The notes below the pieces were generated by a model. The model had not been told where the DNA came from. It saw only the letters and a program-made list of their open reading frames with translations, and made no database searches. This document shows, piece after piece, positions 53,305 to 63,089 of a DNA stretch of 64,000 nt. The first letter of the stretch is position 1. Each line of letters opens with the position of its first letter. Location: positions 1-64,000 of the forward strand of contig JAHPYZ010000003.1 of NCBI GenBank assembly GCA_019058425.1, read 5' to 3'. Source of the stretch: Promethearchaeota archaeon. GTDB lineage: Archaea; Asgardarchaeota; Lokiarchaeia; Sigyniarchaeales; SOKP01. A program made the position numbers and the translations under genes.

Positions 53305-54957
53305 TTAATTTATTCTAAATCCTTTAAAGAATTTTAAAAGGAATGTTATTTCTTCAGAGCTTTCTATTAATCTTCTTAAATCATAAGGAAAAATTTCTAA
53401 ATCTACTTCTCTTCCTTCTGAAACTTGGTCAATGATTATTTTTATCATTTCTTTGAATTTTCTTACAGTGTTTCCTTCAGTTTCGATTTCAGAAATTACT
53501 TCCCATGCTTTTTTCAATTTTCCATTCAGTATACATGAGATAGATGCAAGTACATAGCTTTGAACTATGTGTGAATAACCAATTTTTTTTAGGTTTGCAG
53601 CTCTATAATAGTACCGATAAAGATTGTTAACCATTTCTCTTAAGAGAAAATCTTTCGCTGTATCTAGTTGCTCATAGAATTTTATACTTTCCAAAATAAG
53701 AGTGGCTGCGGTAAAAAATTGTTTGTTTTTTAAACCCTCTTCAGCAATTTTATTTAATCCTCTTATAATTTGATTAAAAATCCCAAATCTATTAAACTCT
53801 AATTCTCCTTCAACTGCAATGTCGTATGCATTTAAATAACTTTCTGTGGACTCATTAATACTACCTACCTTCCAATAATTATCTCCTGCTTTAACAAAAT
53901 GCTTGTATGCCATTTCTAAATTTTTCATATCTTTAAATGTATTAGCACTATCAGCAAAATTTACTGCAGCTTGGTTAAAATCCTTCATTTTTTCTGAAAA
54001 ATTTCCTGCCAGTAAAAAGCAAGAAGCACATTCAATTAAATTATTTTGTATATCTTGATAACATAATGCAGCCCCCCGATAATATCGCCCAATTTTATGG
54101 AAATTTTCTGGTTTTTTTTCTAAATTTTCTGCTAGATCGATATACGCTCCTGCTTCTTTTTTAGAAAAAATAGCATATTGATCTTCGTTATCTAAAATTC
54201 TATTAAGATTTTTCAATATCTGATATATTTGAGCTAAGTTTAACTTATCACTTTTTCCTTCATATTTTGCAACTAAATTTGAGAAATGCTCAACTCCATC
54301 CAAAATAACGTCTTGCGATTTGTTATAATCATCAATTTCTTCATAACAAGATCCTATTTGTCGATACGAGTAAGATAGCATATCAAAATAGTTATTTGGT
54401 TTTGAGATATATATAACTTTTTCGTAATATTTTATCGCATTCTTATAATCAGAAAATTTTAAAAATAGTTCTGCGATGTTCTGATAATTTTGGGCAAGCT
54501 TTCTAGTTTCATTGAACTCTTTTAAAAGTCTACTTTCTTGTTTTAAAAATTTTATACTATTTTGGATATTTTTTTTCTCAGATTCGATATCTTCAATTTT
54601 CTCCCGGTAAATATCCGATATTCGTAAGTATAACTCCGCTATCTCATGTAATTTTGCTTGAAGTTTAAAATCAATAATAATTTTTTTATAAAGCTCAATA
54701 ATTTGCCTGTACAAATTGATTGCTTCTGAAAAATCAAGGTTTTCCAGTATTTCAGCTACAGAAAAAAGAAATTCACCTGCTTCAAAATATTCACCAGATT
54801 CAGCAATTTCTCTAGAGAAGTTAATTGCTCCTGAAACCATTTCTTCTATCGTCTTTTTTCTCTCTAATGGATCAGTTAGCTGCTTAATTTTGGATTCATA
54901 TTTTCTTATTTTATTTAAATACTCTGTATAATCGATGAATTCTTCTTCTTCAATAAT
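53305..54957 (-). CDS. TPR/SNAP-like repeat protein, probable ATT start
   Basis: The ORF track starts at ATG 54840 (511 residues), but the frame stays open upstream, reads plausibly ('EEEEFIDYTEYLNKIRKYES'), and is preceded by a GGAG ribosome-binding site at 54966-54969, eight bases from an ATT at 54957. The upstream frame closes with TGA right before. The protein is made of helix pairs, for example 'YRGAALCYQDIQNNLIECAS' and 'NFADSANTFKDMKNLEMAYK', with spacing like TPR and like alpha-SNAP. Alpha-SNAP homology would be notable in an Asgard archaeon, but TPR similarity alone can explain it. Monocistronic. Confidence 0.65.
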   Translation of the reverse strand: MIEEEEFIDYTEYLNKIRKYESKIKQLTDPLERKKTIEEMVSGAINFSREIAESGEYFEAGEFLFSVAEILENLDFSEAINLYRQIIELYKKIIIDFKLQAKLHEIAELYLRISDIYREKIEDIESEKKNIQNSIKFLKQESRLLKEFNETRKLAQNYQNIAELFLKFSDYKNAIKYYEKVIYISKPNNYFDMLSYSYRQIGSCYEEIDDYNKSQDVILDGVEHFSNLVAKYEGKSDKLNLAQIYQILKNLNRILDNEDQYAIFSKKEAGAYIDLAENLEKKPENFHKIGRYYRGAALCYQDIQNNLIECASCFLLAGNFSEKMKDFNQAAVNFADSANTFKDMKNLEMAYKHFVKAGDNYWKVGSINESTESYLNAYDIAVEGELEFNRFGIFNQIIRGLNKIAEEGLKNKQFFTAATLILESIKFYEQLDTAKDFLLREMVNNLYRYYYRAANLKKIGYSHIVQSYVLASISCILNGKLKKAWEVISEIETEGNTVRKFKEMIKIIIDQVSEGREVDLEIFPYDLRRLIESSEEITFLLKFFKGFRIN

Positions 54958-55384
54958 TTTAAAATCTCCTCAATACAAGTAAAACCTATTTATTGAAATT
55001 ATTGTAAAAATAAAAAAAATTGGTTTTTAAAAAAATCCAATAATATATCGGTTCATTTTTGATCTATTTAAAAATAATCTTAGATTATCTAAAAATTCAA
55101 TTAATAATTCCTTTCCTTTTTTAAATCGGAAGCTGTGAATTCATATTTTTTAAGTTTTTTGACAAAAGTATGATTTATTTTAGATCGAAATCAGTATCAG
55201 AAGTATTGATATTAATGCTCTGATATTTTATATCTATTTTTCAAAAGTTCCACTTATTTTTGGAATTTTCAAAGAATTGTCGAAAGTAGAACTATAAATA
55301 ACCTCTCTTAGAAATTTATAATATCATGACTATCCTATTATGTTATAGTAGTATTTAAAATTAAAAAAATAAAGTCCAAATACT
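54958..55384. other. Intergenic region with two dyads
   Basis: 427 bp between divergent genes. 'TATCAGA' (55195) pairs with 'TCTGATA' (55219), and 'TTCCA' (55248) with 'TGGAA' (55261). These are candidate operators or hairpins upstream of the permease gene. Otherwise AT-rich. Confidence 0.4.
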
Positions 55385-56413
55385 ATGAGTCTGGTGAAAT
55401 ATATCTTAAGAAGACTCCTCGCTCTTATTCCAGTGCTTTTTGGAACTATGACTTTAACTTTTATTTTATCTAGATTGATGCCTGGTGATCCTGCTTTTTT
55501 ATTATTACGAGCACAAAGTGTACCTCACATTAATCCAACTTTAATTGCACAAAAGAGACATGAATTAGGCCTAGATCAGCCAATAATTAATCAATACTTT
55601 AAATATTTTTCAGATTTATTTAAAGGGAATTGGGGCCTCTCCGTGTCTGTTTCTAAAGGAACTCCAGTCTGGGATCTTATAATGAGACGCCTTCCTCGAA
55701 CCATAGATCTCACTATTTTTTCAATACTAATTGCATCATATTTGGGAATTAAGATTGGGATAATTTCAGCTACTCACAGAAATAAAGCGCGAGATACCAT
55801 CTTTCGTGGAATCGCTTTAATAGGCGTTTCGATTCCTGTTTTCTTTTTAGGATTGTTATTGCAATTTTTCCTAGGCTATAAAGTAAAGATCTTTCCTACT
55901 GTCGGCTATAAGCAAATACAATATCCAGATCCTCCCTTTATAACAGGTTTCTTCTTAATCGACTCGTTATTCGGAGGATATTTCTATTTGGTTATTGATT
56001 ATCTATGGCACATTACAATGCCCGTGTTTTGTTTAGCATTTGTGACTATTGCAGGAATTGTCAGACAAACGCGTTCAAGTATGCTAGAAGTATTGCAACA
56101 AGATTATGTAAGAACAGCAAGGGCAAAAGGGTGCAAAGAGAAAGATGTAATCCATACTCACGCATTAAAAAATGCGCTTATTCCTACGGCAACTGTAATT
56201 TGTTTGAATTTTGCTAGCTTACTATCTGGAGCGGTTCTAACAGAAACTACTTTTGATATAGATGGTATAGGTTTAACTTTAGTGAGCTCAATTAGATACC
56301 AAGATTACTGGGTTATAAATGGTGTTGTATTTGTGATTACAATAATATTTGTTCTAACTACATTAATAACTGATGTTCTTTATGGATTTCTGGATCCTAG
56401 GATAAGATTTTGA
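55385..56413 (+). CDS. DppB-type ABC transporter permease, orphan
   Basis: 342 residues with about six membrane segments. 'YILRRLLALIPVLFGTMTLT' at the N terminus, 'RRLPRTIDLTIFSILIASYL', and the EAA loop 'QDYVRTARAKGCKEKDVI' to 'HALKNALIP' mark an oligopeptide/nickel permease of the DppB/NikB kind. Normally dppC, two ATPase genes and a binding protein follow; none does here, as the next gene is a MoaD-like protein. It may combine with subunits elsewhere or be what remains of a lost operon. Confidence 0.88.
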   Translation: MSLVKYILRRLLALIPVLFGTMTLTFILSRLMPGDPAFLLLRAQSVPHINPTLIAQKRHELGLDQPIINQYFKYFSDLFKGNWGLSVSVSKGTPVWDLIMRRLPRTIDLTIFSILIASYLGIKIGIISATHRNKARDTIFRGIALIGVSIPVFFLGLLLQFFLGYKVKIFPTVGYKQIQYPDPPFITGFFLIDSLFGGYFYLVIDYLWHITMPVFCLAFVTIAGIVRQTRSSMLEVLQQDYVRTARAKGCKEKDVIHTHALKNALIPTATVICLNFASLLSGAVLTETTFDIDGIGLTLVSSIRYQDYWVINGVVFVITIIFVLTTLITDVLYGFLDPRIRF

Positions 56414-56551
56414 AGTAAATATTTATTTCAACTAAAAGTTATACAAAAAGTTCATCAAAAACTAATATTCACAGCAGTTTGAAACGAATAAATCTGAAGA
56501 AATAATATTAAATAGTATAGCGAGTATATTATTAATAATAAAAAAATGTAG

Positions 56552-56770
56552 GTGATTGTAATAAAACAAGTTTCTGAATTATTAGATACTGGTCTGTATG
56601 AGACTTTCAAACCTGAAAAAACAATGACCGTAGCTGACCTGTTGCATGAATTAAACTTGGAAAACAAGTATTTTGGAATCTTGGTGGATGGAAAGAAAGC
56701 TACTCCCGATACAGTTATCAATGAGCAATCAGAAGTGGTTATCCTTCCCCATATCGCCGGTGGGGTTTAG
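56552..56770 (+). CDS. MoaD/ThiS-like beta-grasp protein ending in GGV
   Basis: 72 residues from a GTG. 'MTVADLLHELNLENKYFGIL' and 'EQSEVVILPHIAGG' fit the ubiquitin-like beta-grasp sulfur carriers (MoaD, ThiS, archaeal SAMP/Urm1). The C terminus is Gly-Gly-Val rather than Gly-Gly, so either the last residue is trimmed before activation or the protein works without it. Candidates are Mo/W-cofactor sulfur transfer (mobB is in the window) or protein modification. No E1-like gene is adjacent. The terminal residue was read directly from GGTGGGGTTTAG. Confidence 0.75.
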   Translation: MIVIKQVSELLDTGLYETFKPEKTMTVADLLHELNLENKYFGILVDGKKATPDTVINEQSEVVILPHIAGGV

Positions 56771-57002
56771 AGCAATAGATAAATTGGATTTTTTTATATC
56801 CTCTTTTTTATATTAGATGTTTATAGTCAATTATTTTAATTCAATTCTTAGTAGATCTTCCGCTAATATGGTATTTGGTTTTGTCTACAAGTTATAAAAA
56901 AAAGATAAGATTCGATAACAATCGCAGAACAAGGTCTTACTAATTACTACCTACTACTTATTAAATACTATTATTTTTTATTGATTTTTAACAAAAAGAA
57001 GC

Positions 57003-57257
57003 CTAATATCGAAAATCTCGAACTTGGGGAGGAGCGGCTTCAGTTACTACAACTTTACTCGCAGCAGGACCCTTATCACCTTGGGTGATTTCAAATTCTA
57101 CTTTATCGTTTTCATTTAGTGTAGCAAATTCATCACCCTTTTTAACAATGGCACTGTGATGAACGAATATATCTCCTTCTTCTTCAGTTGCTATAAATCC
57201 ATAACCTTTACGGTTATTAAACCATTTAACTGTTCCTTCGGTCAATTTTAAAACCAA
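57003..57257 (-). CDS. Cold-shock domain protein
   Basis: 84 residues, a complete CspA-like OB fold. '[19 protein letters not shown]' contains RNP1 (KGYGFI), '[11 protein letters not shown]' RNP2. It binds single-stranded nucleic acid and acts as RNA chaperone. A C-terminal 'PPQVRDFRY' tail is added. Cold-shock proteins are common in bacteria and patchy in archaea, suggesting horizontal origin at some point. Confidence 0.93.
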   Translation of the reverse strand: MVLKLTEGTVKWFNNRKGYGFIATEEEGDIFVHHSAIVKKGDEFATLNENDKVEFEITQGDKGPAASKVVVTEAAPPQVRDFRY

Positions 57258-57414
57258 TTTTTACATAAATTAAATTTTTTATCAGTTCTTTGTGAACTAG
57301 TTAAGAAAATGAATGATGCTGTAAATATGTTATGTTTTTCTAATGATACATTAAAAAAATCATGGTGTTTATTTGATTATTTTTTAAATGTTTCTTTTGT
57401 ATACTGAAAAACGG

Positions 57415-58395
57415 TTACTTCAATATAACTCGCAATAGATCTTCCGCTAATATTGTATTTGGAAAAATTTCTTTAGCTTCTTCTAGTAAACTTACAGCAT
57501 CTTCTTGATATCTCGAAGATATATGAGTAAGAATCAATTGTTTTGCATTCATTTTTATCGCATCATTTGCAGCATCAATTGAAGTTGAGTGCTTTTTTTC
57601 TTCAGCTGTTTTTGATAAGGCTTTTGCAAACGTAGCTTCATGAATTAAAATATCAGAATCCTTTCCTAAATCTATTAAGGAATCGCTTGGTTTCATATCT
57701 CCAGAGTAAGTAATTTTTCTTCCTGGACTTTTTGGACCGATAATTCCTTCTTTAACAGGATCAATAATTTTACCATTAATTTCAATTATTTCTCCTTCTT
57801 GGAGTGTTTTCCAAAGATTACCCTCGGGAATATTAAGCTGTTTTGCTCTATCTGGATTAAATTTTCCAAAACGGGGTTTTTCTACAAAAGCATATGCATA
57901 TGTAATAACAGAGTGCTCCACTAAGGCATACTTTACAGAAAAATGTTTAGAATCGAAAATGATATTATTGGTAATTTTCATTGATCTTTTTGGTACTTCT
58001 GAATCTAATCCTTCAAATTCAGTAATTTCTTTATGTTCATGGTCAATTTCACAAATGGTGATAGGATATTTAGCTTTTAGCCCTAGAATTTTTTGATGGA
58101 GAAGTAAATAAAGAAAAAGATTTCTAGGTCCAAAGATCATTAATGGTGCAGTCCTATCATTTAAGCTTAATCGAAATAAAAATCCAGGGAGTCCAATTAT
58201 ATGATCTCCATGAAAATGTGTAATAAAGATCTTAAGTGGTTTATTAAATTTAAGAGAAGCCTCCGCATATTTACGTTGGAAATCTTCCCCACAGTCAAAA
58301 ATGACAGTTTGGTTTTTATATTTAATAGCAATAGAGGATAAATTTCGATTTTTTATAGGAATTGCAGCAGCGCTTCCTAAGATAATTAATTCCAT
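57415..58395 (-). CDS. rnz: Ribonuclease Z (tRNA 3' endonuclease)
   Basis: 326 residues of metallo-beta-lactamase fold. Motif II 'FITHFHGDHIIGLPGFLFRL' carries the zinc-binding H-x-H-x-D-H, 'ITYSGDMKPSD' the motif IV Asp, 'LIHEATFA' and 'LILTHISSRY' the later ones. It cuts the 3' trailer from tRNA precursors; tRNA-Gly here encodes no CCA, so RNase Z processing before CCA addition fits. The start is 7 bp from the stop of the coiled-coil gene, so the two are co-transcribed. Confidence 0.94.
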   Translation of the reverse strand: MELIILGSAAAIPIKNRNLSSIAIKYKNQTVIFDCGEDFQRKYAEASLKFNKPLKIFITHFHGDHIIGLPGFLFRLSLNDRTAPLMIFGPRNLFLYLLLHQKILGLKAKYPITICEIDHEHKEITEFEGLDSEVPKRSMKITNNIIFDSKHFSVKYALVEHSVITYAYAFVEKPRFGKFNPDRAKQLNIPEGNLWKTLQEGEIIEINGKIIDPVKEGIIGPKSPGRKITYSGDMKPSDSLIDLGKDSDILIHEATFAKALSKTAEEKKHSTSIDAANDAIKMNAKQLILTHISSRYQEDAVSLLEEAKEIFPNTILAEDLLRVILK

Positions 58396-58402
58396 AATGA
58401 AT

Positions 58403-59719
58403 TTAGATTTTTTTTCTTAACTGAGAAATCTCTATTCGTTGTTCGTTATTAAGTTTACTAAGATTATCTACTTTGTTCTTTAGTTCTCGTAACCTCAACG
58501 ATAAATCAGGATCTTCCTTCTTTGGTGATACGTGGGTTTGAATATTAAGACTATCTAACTGGCGTTGTAGATCACTAAGTTTTTGATCTTTTAATCTAGT
58601 TTGATTTTCTAATTGTCTATATTTTGTTTTTATTTGTACAGCTTCATTTTTTATTGTTTCAATTTCTCCATCTTTTGTTTCTAATTGTTTTTGAAGAAAG
58701 ATTGCCATCTCCCTTTGCATTTTTAATTTGCCTTCCAGTTCTTTTTGAGATTCGTTCGATTCAATTGGTTTTCCTTTCCTATAATTACTAAGTTGCTCTT
58801 GAAGTGCTTGAATTTGCATTTTCGACCTGTTAAGTTTAGTTTGGAGATCTTCTCTTAACGTTTTGATCATGTCTTCAGAAGAACCTCCATTCTGTTCAAA
58901 CTTGGAAGCAATTTCAGTTTTTTTTAAAGTGATAATCTCGTTTTTTAAATCATTAATTTCATTATTTTTTGCATTAATTTCTGCCTTTAATCCTTTGATG
59001 TTATTTTCAAAACTTTTGATTTTAGAAGGTTCTTTTTCTTTTTTTTTTTGTTTTTTTTGAAATTTCTCAAGTTCTTGTTTTAATTCACCAATTTTCCTCT
59101 TAGATTTGGTTAATTGATTTTGAAGATCCTCAATTAACTTTTTTGCGATTGAATCGCCACTTTTATCAGAGGGAGAACTAAGATCTTTTAGTTTTTGATT
59201 TAAAGTTGAGATTTCATCTCTTAATATTTCAATTTCTTCGTCTCTTTGAGCTAAATCTTCAATGAAATCATCATTATTAGCACTACTGGATCTTAATTTA
59301 TAAATTATTGAACGTTGTTTATTTACTTTTTCTTGTAAATCTTTGACTAAAGCATTAAGTGGTTGTTTACTTCTTAAATCTTCAACCCTAATAACAGATG
59401 AATCCTTAATCTCTGATTTTATTCTTTCTAATTCTTGTTGGATTTGTACCTTCTCTTTTCTCAAGAAACCCATATTATTTTTTAAATCTCTAATTTGTTT
59501 ATCTTTTTCTTCGAGTTCATATGCAAATCTTGATTCTGCAGCTTGTATTTTTTTACTTTTTTTTATTGCTCCTTCTTCTAATTTTTTGAGATCTTCTAGT
59601 TCCATGATTTTATCTTGAAGCTCTTCAATAATATCATCAAGATGTTCGATTTCTTGATCTCTTTTCTCTAATTCTAACTCTAATTCTCTGATTTTATTTT
59701 TTAAAGCATCTTCAGTCAT
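58403..59719 (-). CDS. Long coiled-coil protein
   Basis: 438 residues almost wholly in heptads from start to end, for example 'LDDIIEELQDKIMELEDLKK' and 'LRELKNKVDNLSKLNNEQRI', with short breaks near Pro/Ser (~200 and ~315). No globular domain, signal or membrane segment. It resembles cytoskeleton- or tether-like coiled coils, but composition makes homology searches unreliable. Being the first gene of an operon with RNase Z is its only contextual hint. Confidence 0.7.
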   Translation of the reverse strand: MTEDALKNKIRELELELEKRDQEIEHLDDIIEELQDKIMELEDLKKLEEGAIKKSKKIQAAESRFAYELEEKDKQIRDLKNNMGFLRKEKVQIQQELERIKSEIKDSSVIRVEDLRSKQPLNALVKDLQEKVNKQRSIIYKLRSSSANNDDFIEDLAQRDEEIEILRDEISTLNQKLKDLSSPSDKSGDSIAKKLIEDLQNQLTKSKRKIGELKQELEKFQKKQKKKEKEPSKIKSFENNIKGLKAEINAKNNEINDLKNEIITLKKTEIASKFEQNGGSSEDMIKTLREDLQTKLNRSKMQIQALQEQLSNYRKGKPIESNESQKELEGKLKMQREMAIFLQKQLETKDGEIETIKNEAVQIKTKYRQLENQTRLKDQKLSDLQRQLDSLNIQTHVSPKKEDPDLSLRLRELKNKVDNLSKLNNEQRIEISQLRKKI

Positions 59720-59837
59720 AGAGAAGAATCACCATTTTATTAGAAATTAATATATTAATACAATTTTAGAAATTAAAATTTAACTTATTAATATCTTATC
59801 TACTTCATCATTTTCAAATTTTTTTTAAAAAAAATCA

Positions 59838-61745
59838 TTAATACATAGTAAAGTCTTTTATAGAAAAGTTGTTGATTTTTTTAATAATCGGAAAAAGGCT
59901 TAAAAAATTGAATATAATAAAAATTGTGAATAAAACTAGGAAAAAAATAAATGGGATATACAAGGGTGGCAAAAAGACTCGACTAAACAAAAATAATGAA
60001 TTTATTATCATCCCTATTCCTAAACTTACAATTAAAGAGGGTAATAGAATAAAACTTGATTCTAAAAAGAGAATTTTTTTCAATGATCTAGTTTTTGAGC
60101 CAATAGCACGCATAATAAGAAAATCTTTTGCCTTTTCCATTATTCCTGCTTTCTGATAGTTATATAATGACAATATACTTAATATTGAAATCACTAGAAT
60201 TAAAATCATAGGGTAGAGCGATAAATTGTTTAAGAAATCTAAATTGATATGAAAAACATCATCTAATTTTAAGTAAGTGAAATTTTCCCCGATGTTACTG
60301 GAGATATTTTCAAGTGAATCTCTTATCGTGTCATATGTACCATCTTGTATTTTTAATGATACAAGATTAATTTCTGATGACAAATTCAGTGCTTGCTGAA
60401 TAATATTCAATCCTACATAACCAGCCCATCCTGCATAAAAGCTATCAATAACAATTCCACTAATGTGGAAAGTTGATCCAATAGAAGTTAGTCTTAGACT
60501 CTGATATAGTGGTAAATCAAATAGATTTCTGGCTAAACTATCTCCTATTGTCATATTATCATAAGCATCGTCTTCAGTAAAAAATTTCCCTTCAATCTCA
60601 AAATTTTGAATTAAGTTATCAGGATTAACACCAATAATTGGGATATTATCTGTTCTTTGTTGACCAACAACTTCATAAGAATCATCTTCATGTATAATAA
60701 TTCCTTTAAGTTCTTCTACATCATAAAAATTAATTAACCGTTCATCAATTTTTTCAATTTCACCAATTGAATATAACTCACTTATATCACTTATATTAAA
60801 CAAATACTGGGATTCTATGAAATTTATATCAGTTTCATTAATAAGTAGATTAGGATCAGAAAACATTCTATACATTAAAGAATAATTATAAAGAACCTCC
60901 TCATGTCCGATTATTATTAAATTTTCACTTTGAGATTTACGAATCCACTCTTGAGATGATGTTCTTAAAACAATTGTCCCCAAGCTTAAAGTAAAAATCA
61001 TAAGACCAATTATTGAAAATATTAATAAATATCTCTTAAATTCTCCTTTTTTCCTTAATGTATTAACTACAGCCATTTTTATATTAAATCCTATTGAGAT
61101 CAACCATTTTGGGATAAATTTAAGTTGTTTAGAAGCATCATAATCATACGGTACGTCCTTCGAGAAAGTATTGATTACTTTTTGCCTTCCAATTTTCCTA
61201 AGAGTAGATCCCGTTACAAAAAAAATACCTAAAATACAACAAATAAACAATATTGGAGTATATACTAAATCTATTCGCATCACTATAGGATAATTAAAAA
61301 AAGTCATAATTAAAGCAAATACTCCAAAAGCTACTAAACCCAAGATTAATCCAAATAGAAATCCAATAAAATATAAAATATAAGATTCGAGTAAATAAAA
61401 ACTGTATAATTTCCTGGGGAGTGTACCTAAAGCTTTCATAATAGCAATATCCCTTTTTTTAGATATAACTAGTGTCGTCGTAACTGTAATTACAATTGCA
61501 ACTGTTAAAATTATCAACAATATTTGGATTAAGGAATTGAATTGTTTATAAATAGAATAAATTCCTCCAGTGAAATAAAATCTATTAACAAAAGCAGTTT
61601 GAATAAATATGTTTAAACCCAAAGATGACGTAAAATATATCAAAAACTCTGTGAGGGCAATAATAATAATAATAATTAGGAGAAACGGATAATTTGATTG
61701 TCTTTTCCGGTAGAGATCTTTCAGTGCAAAATCGAAGGCTGACAT
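59838..61745 (-). CDS. MacB/FtsX-type ABC transporter permease
   Basis: 635 residues. The start gives a first membrane segment 'FLLIIIIIIALTEFLIYFTS', then two groups of three segments each (near 75-200 and the last 130 residues) with FtsX features such as 'VISKKRDIAIMKALGTLPR' and 'DFLIMRAIGSKTRSLKKILF', and an extracellular part of about 200 residues between a fifth segment (~235) and the C-terminal group. This is the FtsX/MacB plan used for mechanotransmission rather than classical transport. It is 15 bp from the ATPase gene upstream. Confidence 0.87.
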   Translation of the reverse strand: MSAFDFALKDLYRKRQSNYPFLLIIIIIIALTEFLIYFTSSLGLNIFIQTAFVNRFYFTGGIYSIYKQFNSLIQILLIILTVAIVITVTTTLVISKKRDIAIMKALGTLPRKLYSFYLLESYILYFIGFLFGLILGLVAFGVFALIMTFFNYPIVMRIDLVYTPILFICCILGIFFVTGSTLRKIGRQKVINTFSKDVPYDYDASKQLKFIPKWLISIGFNIKMAVVNTLRKKGEFKRYLLIFSIIGLMIFTLSLGTIVLRTSSQEWIRKSQSENLIIIGHEEVLYNYSLMYRMFSDPNLLINETDINFIESQYLFNISDISELYSIGEIEKIDERLINFYDVEELKGIIIHEDDSYEVVGQQRTDNIPIIGVNPDNLIQNFEIEGKFFTEDDAYDNMTIGDSLARNLFDLPLYQSLRLTSIGSTFHISGIVIDSFYAGWAGYVGLNIIQQALNLSSEINLVSLKIQDGTYDTIRDSLENISSNIGENFTYLKLDDVFHINLDFLNNLSLYPMILILVISILSILSLYNYQKAGIMEKAKDFLIMRAIGSKTRSLKKILFLESSFILLPSLIVSLGIGMIINSLFLFSRVFLPPLYIPFIFFLVLFTIFIIFNFLSLFPIIKKINNFSIKDFTMY

Positions 61746-61760
61746 TTTTTATTGAAATTC

Positions 61761-62558
61761 CTAATCCTCCAATTCATTCACTATTTCTTCTTTTAATATC
61801 TTCCCATCATCAAAAGTAATAACTCTATCAGCCAAGTTTATTAAAAAATCATCATGAGTTGCTACAATAATCGTCCTAATTTTATCTTTTAACTCTCTAA
61901 AAAGATCTTGAATAAACTTGCTAGTATTTTTATCTAAATTTGCTGTTGGTTCATCGGCAATAATCATAGGTGGATTATTTGCTAATGCTCGTGCAATTGC
62001 TACTCTTTGTTGTTCTCCTGCAGATAGTTGAAATGGTAAATGCTCCCTTCTATCATTAAGACCCATCTTATTCAATAGTTCTATTGCACGTTCCCTTTGT
62101 CTTTTAAAGTTAACACCTGAAAGACTCATTGGAAACATAACGTTTTCCTCAGCAGTAAGTGTGCTTATCAGATTATAATTCTGAAAGATAAAACCTGAAT
62201 TTACTAAACGCCATGTTGTTAATGATTCTTCCTCCATATCAGAAATTTTAACACCAAAGTTGTAAATTACTCCATCATTGGGGGAATCTAATCCACCTAA
62301 TAGATTTAGAAGCGATGTTTTACCCGCACCGCTTGGACCTTTGATAACCAAGAATTCTCCATTTACGATTGAGAGGGATATATTATCAACAGCTCGAACA
62401 ATAAAGTCCCCAATCTCATAATCCTTAACTAATCCTTCACTATAAATTGCATACTTCAAATTATTGTTTTTCAAAGATTCATATTTTGAAATATTTTCAT
62501 ACACTTTTTTTGAACCTTCTTGATTTATTTCCTCTAATAATTTTTCTTTTTCTGGCAC
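61761..62558 (-). CDS. ABC transporter ATP-binding protein (MacB/LolD type)
   Basis: 265 residues. Walker A 'GPSGAGKTSLLNLLGGLD', signature 'QLSAGEQQRVAIARALANNP', Walker B 'MIIADEPTANLD' and H-loop 'IIVATHDDFLINLA' are those of the LolD/MacB subclass. An N-terminal ~35-residue charged leader precedes the domain. It pairs with the FtsX-like permease in a two-gene operon. Confidence 0.92.
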   Translation of the reverse strand: MPEKEKLLEEINQEGSKKVYENISKYESLKNNNLKYAIYSEGLVKDYEIGDFIVRAVDNISLSIVNGEFLVIKGPSGAGKTSLLNLLGGLDSPNDGVIYNFGVKISDMEEESLTTWRLVNSGFIFQNYNLISTLTAEENVMFPMSLSGVNFKRQRERAIELLNKMGLNDRREHLPFQLSAGEQQRVAIARALANNPPMIIADEPTANLDKNTSKFIQDLFRELKDKIRTIIVATHDDFLINLADRVITFDDGKILKEEIVNELED

Positions 62559-63089
62559 GATTTTTTATAATAATTTCTTATTTAAATTTTTAGTGCCAAA
62601 ATTAGTAAACTACATCAATATTATAAAAGTAATTTACGCTAAAATTTAGAATAAAAAGTAATTACAATTAGGATTGGATTCTTAAAATTGCTTACTGATA
62701 TGTCTTGTACCTTTTCAGCTCTGATATATCATTACAGTACATAATTTATTGAATTTTTGGTATTTCATTTGAGAATTAAGTTTAAATACAAAAGTATCAT
62801 ACTTATACACTAGAGGGAAGATTGAGAAAATACAAATAATATCCCCTAAAGTTGATGTGACATACACTTTAATGAGGAATTTCCTAATTAAAATGGTAAC
62901 TATCTAAATTTTGTAAAATCTTAGACTTTTAAGATTTTAATTTTTCTCATCTCCCTCGATCTCTTTTTCTAAATCAAAATTAGATTTATTATGATTGATA
63001 CAAAATTACATTAAAATAAGATTTAAAGGATAATTTTAATTTATTTTAATAATAATTACTGTAAATATTCTTAAAGGAAAGAGATTTTT
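62559..63089. other. Intergenic region, 531 bp, with short palindromes
   Basis: No ORF or RNA could be supported. 'AAGTATCATACTT' at 62792-62804 is a perfect 6-1-6 palindrome four bases after a TATA-like TTTAAATA, and 'AGGAATTTCCT' near 62875 is a second one. They may be regulator sites for the corrinoid-protein gene or for the exporter operon. Confidence 0.4.
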
